This document shows, in pieces, positions 1 to 5,072 of a stretch of DNA of 5,072 bases (position 1 is its first letter; each line of letters starts with the position of its first letter). Position numbers and translations under genes: made by a program. This stretch comes from DATKHR01 sp035939575. Lineage in GTDB: Bacteria; Acidobacteriota; Vicinamibacteria; Vicinamibacterales; CAVVIG01. The notes beneath the pieces were generated by a model. It ran no database searches and was not told the origin of the DNA. It saw only the letters and a list, made by a program, of their open reading frames with translations. The stretch covers positions 1 through 5,072 of the forward strand of contig DASZFS010000306.1 of NCBI GenBank assembly GCA_035939575.1, in the 5' to 3' direction.

Positions 1-253
1 ACCTTAGTACGAGAGGACCGGGTTGGACGGACCTCTAGTGTACCGGTTGTCGCGCCAGCGGCAGCGCCGGGTAGCTACGTCCGGAAGGGAGAAACGCTGA
101 AGGCATCTAAGCGTGAAACCCTCCACAAGATGAGATCTCCCTGGATCGCAAGATCCCTAAAGGCTCCTGGAAGATGACCAGGTAATAGGTCGGGTGTGTA
201 AGCGCGGTGACGCGTTGAGCTTACCGATACTAATCAGCCGTGAGGCTTGACCA
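1..253 (+). rRNA. rrl: 23S ribosomal RNA, 3' end (partial)
   Basis: This is the last roughly 250 nt of a 23S rRNA gene; the 5' part lies left of the window. The universally conserved sarcin-ricin loop, AGTACGAGAGGACC, is at 6-19; elongation factors EF-Tu and EF-G contact this loop. Further conserved domain VI blocks follow: GGTAGCTA near 70-77, GCTGAAGGCATCTAAGCG near 97-114, GATGAGATCTCCCT near 129-142, GGGTGTGTAAGCGC near 192-205, and the terminal TACTAATCAGCCGTGAGGCTTGACC. The 3' boundary is set near 253 because GCTTGACC corresponds to the end that pairs with the 23S 5' terminus; it may be off by a few bases. The gene is followed by a 5S gene in the usual order. Confidence 0.97.
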
Positions 254-295
254 TAATTCTTAATTTCAATGCACGTGAAGCTCTGCGTGCTTGTG

Positions 296-330
296 GTCCG
301 CCGCTGCTGGCAAGGCCAGCTATGGCGGAC
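296..330 (+). other. Two-part hairpin in the 23S-5S spacer
   Basis: GTCCGCC (296-302) pairs perfectly with GGCGGAC (324-330). Inside it, GCTGGC (306-311) pairs with GCCAGC (315-320) around a 3-nt loop. The result is a 13-bp interrupted stem in the rRNA precursor, upstream of the boxA-like motif. It could act as a boxB-like element or an RNase III processing stem. The pairing is seen directly; the function is inferred. Confidence 0.55.
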
Positions 331-370
331 AGGTCGGTTGAAACTACCGTTTGCAGAATATTCAGTTTGA

Positions 371-382
371 GCTCTTTGACAA
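371..382 (+). promoter_or_regulatory. boxA-like rRNA antitermination motif
   Basis: GCTCTTTGACAA closely matches the rRNA boxA antitermination sequence (E. coli form GCTCTTTAACAA, one difference). NusB and S10 (NusE) bind boxA in nascent rRNA to keep polymerase from terminating early. The motif is normally reported in the 16S leader and the 16S-23S spacer. Here it lies between 23S and 5S, downstream of the hairpin at 296-330, in the correct strand for the rRNA transcript. The embedded TTGACA looks like a -35 box, but no -10 hexamer follows at 16-18 bp. Confidence 0.6.
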
Positions 383-402
383 CCAAGATTGTCTGGGACG
401 AC

Positions 403-479
403 CCTCCTTCGCGCTTACAGCGCTTCGGCGGGCGAGCCGTGAATGGCTTGCGCGCCGAAGCTCGCCGGGCGAGCGGAGG
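403..479 (+). repeat. Imperfect palindromic, REP-like folded element
   Basis: A 77-nt GC-rich block can fold almost completely on itself. The outer arms 403-412 and 469-479 pair over 10 bp with one bulge. The inner arms 422-438 and 445-461 pair over 16 bp with a single G-G mismatch (431/452) and a 6-nt loop, GTGAAT. The heptamer GGCGAGC occurs at 431-437 and 468-474, and its complement GCTCGCC at 460-466, so alternative pairings are possible. This could be a dispersed palindromic repeat inserted in the spacer, or an rRNA processing stem. Only one copy is in the window, so its repeat status is inferred. Confidence 0.45.
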
Positions 480-543
480 CGGGACCCCAGGCACCAAGAT
501 AGGGAACCCTCGAGATGCTCAAATCTCAGGATTCTCCTCGAGT

Positions 544-663
<120 letters not shown>

Positions 664-667
664 TAAT

Positions 668-720
668 ACAAACGAAAAGCCCTGACGCGCACAATCAACG
701 CGTCAGGGCTTTTTGTTTGT
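668..720 (+). terminator. Rho-independent terminator, apparently bidirectional
   Basis: Arms 668-689 and 699-720 form a 22-bp stem with a 9-nt loop (CACAATCAA). All pairs are Watson-Crick except one G-U (674/714). The GC-rich core is AGCCCTGACGCG, and its right flank is a T-rich run (TTTTTGTTTGT), so it ends the rRNA transcript 5 nt after 5S. On the minus strand the same core is followed by TTTTCGTTTGT, so it can also end the reductase gene, whose stop codon is 17 bp away. Its strength fits an rRNA operon end. Confidence 0.93.
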
Positions 721-736
721 ACTGCGTGCTGAAGAC

Positions 737-1609
737 TCATACACCGATTGAGGCGAGAGCGCCGAGCACCTCAGAGGTAATTTTGAGCGCGGAGGCCTCG
801 AGATTCTCGCGAAGATGCGCGACGGAAGAAGTGCCGGGGATCAGCAGGATGTTGGGCGAGCGCTGAAGAAGCCAGGCAAGGGCAAGCTGCATCGGCGTGA
901 CGCCGATCGAGGCCGCGGCACCATCGAGCGCCGACGACTGCAACGGAGTGAAGCCGCCTAACGGGAAAAACGGCACGTACGCGATGCCATGCGCGGCAAG
1001 GTCGTCGATGAAGGCGTCATCCTTCCTGTATGCCACGTTGTAGAAGTTCTGCACGCACACGATCGCGGTGATCGCCTGACCTTCGGCCAACTGGCTCGGG
1101 GTGACGTTGCTCAGACCAATATGACGGATGAGCCCTTGACGTTTCAGCTCGGCGAGCACCGTCAGCGGTTCTTCAATCAATCCTTCCGACGGTACTGCGA
1201 CGCCGCCAACGCGAAGATTGACGACGTCGAGCGTGTCACGCTGGAGATTCCTCAGGTTGTCGTGAACGCCTTCGATCAACTCCTGACGGGACAGCGCGTG
1301 GAGCCAGGACTTGTCGTCGCCTCGGCGAGCGCCCACCTTCGTGACGATGACGAGATGATCCGGATAGGGGTGGAGGGCCTGTTTGATCAGCTGGTTGGTC
1401 ACATGGGGACCGTAGTAGTCACTGGTATCGATGTGATTGACGCCAGATTCCACGGCCTCTCGAAGAACGGCGACGGCGGCGGCGACGTCACGCGGCGGCC
1501 CCCAGACGTGCGGACCAGCCAATTGCATGGCGCCGTAGCCCATCCGGTTGACGGTCATCGATGTGCCAGGTAGCGTGAAGCGGCCGGCGAGATCAATCTG
1601 TTGACGCAT
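737..1609 (-). CDS. pdxI: Aldo/keto reductase, YdbC/PdxI type (probable pyridoxal reductase)
   Basis: The protein is an NADPH-dependent aldo/keto reductase with a TIM-barrel fold, probably cytosolic. It strongly resembles E. coli YdbC, named PdxI for reducing pyridoxal to pyridoxine in vitamin B6 salvage: shared stretches include NRMGYGAMQLAGP, GVNHIDTSDYYGPHVTNQ, VPFFPLGGFTPLQSS and IPGTSSVAHLREN. Numbering from the chosen start, the catalytic Asp is D61, Tyr Y66 and Lys K91. The usual fourth residue, His, is replaced by Arg (R133 in DVVNLR), as I recall it also is in YdbC. The C-terminal PGTSSVAHLREN segment is the NADPH phosphate-binding region. I chose ATG at 1609 (290 aa) because GAGGTGG lies 5 nt upstream; a GTG at 1618 would place this Shine-Dalgarno inside the gene. 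It is divergent from a TetR gene, which suggests local repression. The pyridoxal substrate is transferred by similarity and not certain. Confidence 0.9.
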   Translation of the reverse strand: MRQQIDLAGRFTLPGTSMTVNRMGYGAMQLAGPHVWGPPRDVAAAVAVLREAVESGVNHIDTSDYYGPHVTNQLIKQALHPYPDHLVIVTKVGARRGDDKSWLHALSRQELIEGVHDNLRNLQRDTLDVVNLRVGGVAVPSEGLIEEPLTVLAELKRQGLIRHIGLSNVTPSQLAEGQAITAIVCVQNFYNVAYRKDDAFIDDLAAHGIAYVPFFPLGGFTPLQSSALDGAAASIGVTPMQLALAWLLQRSPNILLIPGTSSVAHLRENLEASALKITSEVLGALASIGV

Positions 1610-1681
1610 GTCATCCACCTCGGATCGTCATGTGCACTATCATGAGTTTATGAAGGATCATTCAGTTTTGGAATTCGCATA
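1610..1681. promoter_or_regulatory. Divergent promoter region with candidate TetR operator
   Basis: These 72 bp separate the reductase start from the TetR start and must hold both promoters. The best palindrome is TGAAGGATCATTCA at 1651-1664: 12 of 14 bases are symmetric around a central GATC, the size expected for a TetR-family half-site pair. A weaker one, TCATGAGTTTATGA, lies at 1640-1653 and shares its last three bases with the first. No convincing -35/-10 pair is visible on either strand. The reductase Shine-Dalgarno GAGGTGG sits at 1621-1615 on the minus strand. Confidence 0.5.
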
Positions 1682-2320
1682 ATGCGGGCCGCGGCACGAC
1701 AGCAATTTGAGCCAAGAAAGACGCCGGTCCAGACGAGGGCGGCGGTCACCGTCGGCGCGATTGCACAGGCGACTATTCAGGTTTTGCTCAGCGACGGTGT
1801 AGACCGCTTGACGAAGACCCGCGTTGCGGAGCGGGCGGGCGTCTCGGTGGGCACCCTGTATCAGTACTACCCCAACAAGCAGTCGTTGCTGTTTGCCGTG
1901 CTGGCTGACCACCTCGACAACGTTGCAGCGGCAGTGGAAACCGCGTGCGAGCAGGCGCGCCACAAACCCGTGGCCGACATGCTCAGAACGGTCGTCGAGG
2001 CCTTTGTGGATGCGAAAATGAAGCGCACGGATATTTCCCTTGCGCTCTACCAGTTTGCGGCAGAAATAGACGGACCGGCGCTCGTGAAACGGATGGGCCA
2101 GCGCTCTGTGAAGGCGCTGGCCGCCATACTTCAGACCGCGCCGGATACCGAATCACCGCCCGACAAGTTTGCCATCGAGATCATGTTCGCCGCGATGGCG
2201 GGCGCGACGCGTCATGTCCTCGAGTCGGGCGCGTCGCCTGCGATGATTCGGAATCTGAGGCACCATCTCGTCGTCCTGTGCCAATCCTACATCGCCGCCA
2301 GCATGCCGGACGTCGGTTGA
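1682..2320 (+). CDS. TetR/AcrR-family transcriptional regulator
   Basis: This 212-residue protein has the length and layout of a TetR-family repressor: an N-terminal helix-turn-helix and a C-terminal all-helical ligand-binding and dimerisation domain. The DNA-binding part spans about residues 19-70. The recognition region, TKTRVAERAGVSVGTLYQYY followed by PNKQSLL, is the family's standard signature. The remaining 140 residues are variable, so the ligand cannot be named. The ATG at 1682 is the only sensible start, although its ribosome site is weak (GGAA about 8 bases upstream). It is divergent from the reductase, the usual arrangement for a TetR repressor controlling its neighbour and itself. 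It is convergent with the ABC permease gene, 20 bp away with no visible terminator; control of that exporter is possible but less supported. Confidence 0.93.
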   Translation: MRAAARQQFEPRKTPVQTRAAVTVGAIAQATIQVLLSDGVDRLTKTRVAERAGVSVGTLYQYYPNKQSLLFAVLADHLDNVAAAVETACEQARHKPVADMLRTVVEAFVDAKMKRTDISLALYQFAAEIDGPALVKRMGQRSVKALAAILQTAPDTESPPDKFAIEIMFAAMAGATRHVLESGASPAMIRNLRHHLVVLCQSYIAASMPDVG

Positions 2321-2340
2321 CATGACGGCGAATCTGGACC

Positions 2341-3098
2341 TCACCCCTCCCGATCCAGCGCCCTGACCGCCACGACGAACGACGCGGCGGTGAAGCCGAC
2401 GAACGCGAGCGCTTCAATCGCAGCCCGACCGGAGCGACCGACGCCGATCGTCGCAAAGCGCAGCACGTCGACCTGCCACGTAATGGGGTTGGCGTTGGCC
2501 ACCAGCCTGAAGAGCGCAGGCAGCGGCTCGAGCGGATAGAACATCGAGCTTGCGAAGAGAAAGAAGAAATAGAAGACCGACGTGACGGTGTTGAACGCAT
2601 CGTTCCGCCGGATGCGCAGCGCGAAGATCGCGTAGAAGAAGAACCAGCCGGCGGTCCCGGTGACCGTCGCCGCGACGAGCAGCGGCAGGCGATCGACGCG
2701 GACCGGCACCTTCAGAAGCCACGCCGCCAGGCCGACGGTCAGCAGCGCCTGGACGATGCCGACGAACACGTTGAACAGCACCTTGCCGAACAGATACTGC
2801 GATCGGCTGAGCGGATACGTGAGCATCTCGTAGAAGATGCCGTTGTCCCGATCGAGAAAGAACGACCAGGACGTGTTCGAGGCAATGCCAAAGCTCGCCA
2901 TGCCGAGCACGCCGGCGAGAAAGAAGGCGTTGTAGTCGACGCCGACCAACCCGCTCGTGAAGCCCATGGACGCATTGACGCCGATCCCGAACACCAACAG
3001 ATACCCGAGCGGATAGAGCAGGTCCCAGAAGATGAAGATCGAGTTCGTCGCGCGGATCTTGCCTTCGCGCACCATCACGGCGGTCATCGCTTTCGCGG

Positions 3099-3102
<4 letters not shown>
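2341..3102 (-). CDS. ABC-2 type transporter permease
   Basis: The 253-residue product is the membrane subunit of an ABC-2 exporter (DrrB/NodJ/YadH-like). I count six hydrophobic segments at about residues 23-43, 57-75, 107-130, 139-163, 170-190 and 229-248. The region 168-215, containing SSMFYPLEPLP and ANANPITWQVDVLR, is the typical ABC-2 signature following the fifth segment. It would form a homodimeric channel in the inner membrane driven by the ATPase encoded just upstream. Its start ATG overlaps the ATPase stop in an ATGA (3099-3102), so translation is probably coupled; no strong ribosome site is seen. A second Met six codons in is an alternative start. Relatives export drugs, polysaccharides or lipids; the substrate here is unknown. 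Confidence 0.93.
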
Positions 3103-4052
<950 letters not shown>

Positions 4053-4061
4053 GCTCTCGAA

Positions 4062-4066
4062 CTCCT
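4062..4066 (-). promoter_or_regulatory. Ribosome binding site deciding the ATPase start
   Basis: AGGAG on the minus strand lies 9 nt before the ATG at 4052. It supports this start over the in-frame GTG at 4118, which would place the site within the coding region. Confidence 0.7.
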
Positions 4067-4344
4067 GTCGTGACCGCCGAGCGCTGTCCGTCGCGGCTTG
4101 CGAGTCCAACGCAACCACGGTGGACCCGGATGTGAAACCAAAGAACGTGCGCTGCCCGCGGGTTTCCGATTCGCGTGGTCAGGGGCACGGTGTCGCGTGA
4201 CGTCACCCCCGGGGGAGGAACGCGCTCCCGGGACTGAGAGGACCGGCTGGAGTTAGAAGGCGGCTTTCATGCGGCTTCCGCCCGAGATTAACACACAGGC
4301 GCGCGGGGATCCAGCACCGCGGTAACGAGTGTGGATTGTGTCAA

Positions 4345-4367
4345 GCGCGCCCGCAGCGGGGGCGCGC
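4345..4367. repeat. GC-rich inverted repeat upstream of the DinB gene
   Basis: GCGCGCCC (4345-4352) and GGGCGCGC (4360-4367) form a perfect 8-bp stem with a 7-nt loop. No T run follows on the plus strand, so it is not a standard terminator for that strand. It directly abuts the minus-strand TTGACA (4344-4339) and lies 19 bp before the DinB start codon. It could be a protein-binding site or chance in GC-rich DNA. Confidence 0.5.
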
Positions 4368-4386
4368 ACGGAGATAATGCCGTTAG

Positions 4387-4876
4387 ATGGATTCGCTGCT
4401 CCTCGATCTGCTGGGCCACCAGTTCTGGGCGGACATCGAGCTCTGGAACGCGATTGGCAATCACCCTCAGGCACGCGATGACAAGGCTATCCACGATCGG
4501 CTGCACCACATTCACCAGGTGCAGCGGGCGTTTGTCTGGGCCGTGGGCGATCGCGCCGTGCAGCCTTCGATCACCAGGCCGGCCGACTTTGCGTCATTCG
4601 ACGCGCTCAGGAGCTACGCGCGCGAGAGCCACGGCGCCGCGCGCCGCCTGCTCGAGTCGGACACCGCCACACGGGTCCTAGAGCGAATCGAGATTCCGTG
4701 GTTCAAAGATCCGCCGCTGTCGCTGAACCGTCACCGAGGCGCTCACCCAGATGGCCATGCACAGTCACCATCATCGTGGCCAGAACGCGAGCCGCCTGCG
4801 CGAGCTTGGCGGCACGCCACCCGCGACCGACCTGATCGTGTGGTATTGGAAGGGGCGCCCATCAGCGACGTGGTGA
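4387..4876 (+). pseudogene. DinB-family protein, disrupted by a one-base frameshift
   Basis: The intact protein would be a four-helix-bundle DinB/YfiT-like putative metal-dependent enzyme of 162 residues, a normal family length. The first 113 residues read normally from ATG 4387 (LLLDLLGHQFWAD, LHHIHQVQRAFVW, IEIPWFKDPPLSL). After 4725 the family sequence continues only in the next frame: TVTEALTQMAMHSHHHRGQN, ASRLRELGGTPPATDLIVWYWKGRP, ending at TGA 4874-4876. Deleting one A from the AA at 4726-4727 restores the whole protein. The likely metal-binding histidines are split by the break: H41/H43 come before it and the HSHHHRGQ group (H125-H129) after. Without correction the original frame runs on to 5013 with unrelated, Pro/Arg-rich sequence. 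This may be a true recent mutation or a sequencing error. DinB-like proteins include thiol-dependent transferases and damage-inducible proteins; the activity here is unknown. Confidence 0.88.
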
Positions 4877-5072
4877 ACCTGCACGAGCACCGGCACCGCT
4901 GGCCGCGGCGATCGCCTTGCGCGCCCACGCCGCAAGGTCGATCGGGCTCTCGAGCACCTCGAGCGGCACCGCGTAGTATCGCGCCGAGCCCCGTCGACGC
5001 GCGTACGGCTTGAACGCCTTTGCCCCAATCCGCTCGTAATCCCGGCGGCTGTTGTCGTCGACTTTCAAGAAC
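4862..5072 (-). CDS. TfoX N-terminal domain protein, C-terminal part (3' partial)
   Basis: The reading frame is open from the right edge of the window to TGA at 4864-4862, so the gene starts outside. The visible 69 or so residues, including LKVDDNSRRDYERIGAKAFK, YYAVPLEVLESP and LAAWARKAIAAA, match the second half of the TfoX/Sxy N-terminal domain (pattern KVD-x-RxxYE-x-G-x-FxP, then Y-VP-VLE-P-L-WAR-A). Full-length proteins of this small type are about 100-120 residues. TfoX itself regulates competence in gamma-proteobacteria, but most stand-alone N-domain proteins have no known function, so competence should not be assumed. An internal TTG at 5068 is probably not the start because the homology continues upstream. 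The last dozen residues, rich in Ala, Gly and Arg, extend past the usual end and run over the end of the convergent DinB gene, overlapping it by 15 bp. Confidence 0.82.
   Translation of the reverse strand, partial: FLKVDDNSRRDYERIGAKAFKPYARRRGSARYYAVPLEVLESPIDLAAWARKAIAAASGAGARAGSPRR

Larger units (their letters stand above)
254..543 (+). other. 23S-5S intergenic spacer, transcribed, no tRNA
   Basis: This 290-nt stretch separates 23S from 5S and should be part of the rRNA precursor. I find no tRNA cloverleaf and no believable protein gene. It contains a two-part hairpin (stems 296-302/324-330 and 306-311/315-320), a boxA-like motif (371-382), a larger folded GC-rich element (403-479), and a small bulged hairpin just before 5S (508-510 and 512-516 pairing with 523-530). 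The two outer hairpins probably serve precursor processing or folding; that role is inferred from position only. The spacer is fairly long for a 23S-5S spacer. Confidence 0.8.
4053..4386. other. Non-coding divergent region between ABC operon and DinB gene
   Basis: These 334 bp hold no credible gene. They should contain the promoter of the ABC operon (minus strand) and that of the DinB gene (plus strand). Visible structure includes the palindrome TGACGTCA (4198-4205), CCCCCGGGGG (4206-4215), a small hairpin GGGAG/CTCCC (4213-4217/4225-4229) and a GC-rich hairpin at 4345-4367. A perfect -35 hexamer, TTGACA, sits on the minus strand at 4344-4339 but has no good -10 at 16-18 bp. A plus-strand GATAAT at 4373-4378 resembles a -10 box. 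Confidence 0.6.

Noticed and set aside
376..381. TTGACA as the -35 box of a promoter for 5S
   Set aside because: No -10-like hexamer lies 16-18 bp downstream, and the bases are better explained as part of a boxA motif.
254..543. A tRNA gene in the 23S-5S spacer
   Set aside because: I find no cloverleaf with a T-loop (TTC-like) arm and matching acceptor stem; the hairpins present do not fit tRNA geometry.
989..1573. Long plus-strand open frame opposite the aldo/keto reductase gene
   Set aside because: It is antisense to a clearly recognisable enzyme gene and its translation is not protein-like; long antisense frames are common in GC-rich DNA.
4339..4344. Perfect minus-strand TTGACA as the promoter of the ABC operon
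   Set aside because: No acceptable -10 follows at 16-18 bp (sequence there is CGCGGT-like), so I did not call a promoter; it would also imply a leader of over 200 nt.
4877..5013. Continuation of the unshifted DinB reading frame to 5013
   Set aside because: After the frameshift the translation is Pro/Arg-rich and unlike the family, and it runs antisense to the TfoX-domain gene.

Overview
The window looks like a piece of a high-GC bacterial chromosome. It begins inside the 3' end of a 23S rRNA gene and contains the 5S rRNA gene, a strong shared terminator, and then ordinary accessory genes in alternating orientation. The rRNA and protein sequences are clearly bacterial. High GC, the GC-rich palindromic element in the rRNA spacer and the style of the ABC and DinB proteins would fit a soil Acidobacteriota (Vicinamibacteria-like) or a proteobacterium. 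That placement is an impression, not a demonstrated assignment.

Layout. Positions 1-253 are the 23S rRNA 3' end, including the sarcin-ricin loop. Positions 254-543 are the 23S-5S spacer; it has no tRNA but carries a boxA-like antitermination motif and a compact structured element (403-479). Positions 544-663 are 5S rRNA, followed by a 22-bp hairpin terminator (668-720) that can serve both the rRNA operon and the convergent gene behind it. That gene is a YdbC/PdxI-type aldo/keto reductase (minus strand, 737-1609). It is divergent from a TetR-family regulator (plus strand, 1682-2320), and a near-palindrome in the 72-bp shared intergenic region is a candidate operator. Next is a two-gene minus-strand operon for an ABC-2 exporter: ATPase (4052-3099) and permease (3102-2341), joined by an ATGA overlap. 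Its 3' end meets the TetR gene tail to tail with only 20 bp between.

Positions 4053-4386 are a non-coding divergent region with GC-rich hairpins. Beyond it lies a DinB-family gene (plus strand, 4387-4876) broken by a single extra base near 4726. Its end overlaps by 15 bp the end of a convergent TfoX N-terminal-domain gene that runs off the right edge.

How the parts work together: the TetR regulator most likely controls the divergent reductase, and possibly itself. The ABC pair forms one exporter of unknown substrate. I see no clear sign of a novel multi-gene system. The observations most worth checking are the DinB frameshift, the Gln in place of the ABC switch histidine, the boxA and folded element within the 23S-5S spacer, the shared terminator, and the candidate TetR operator.
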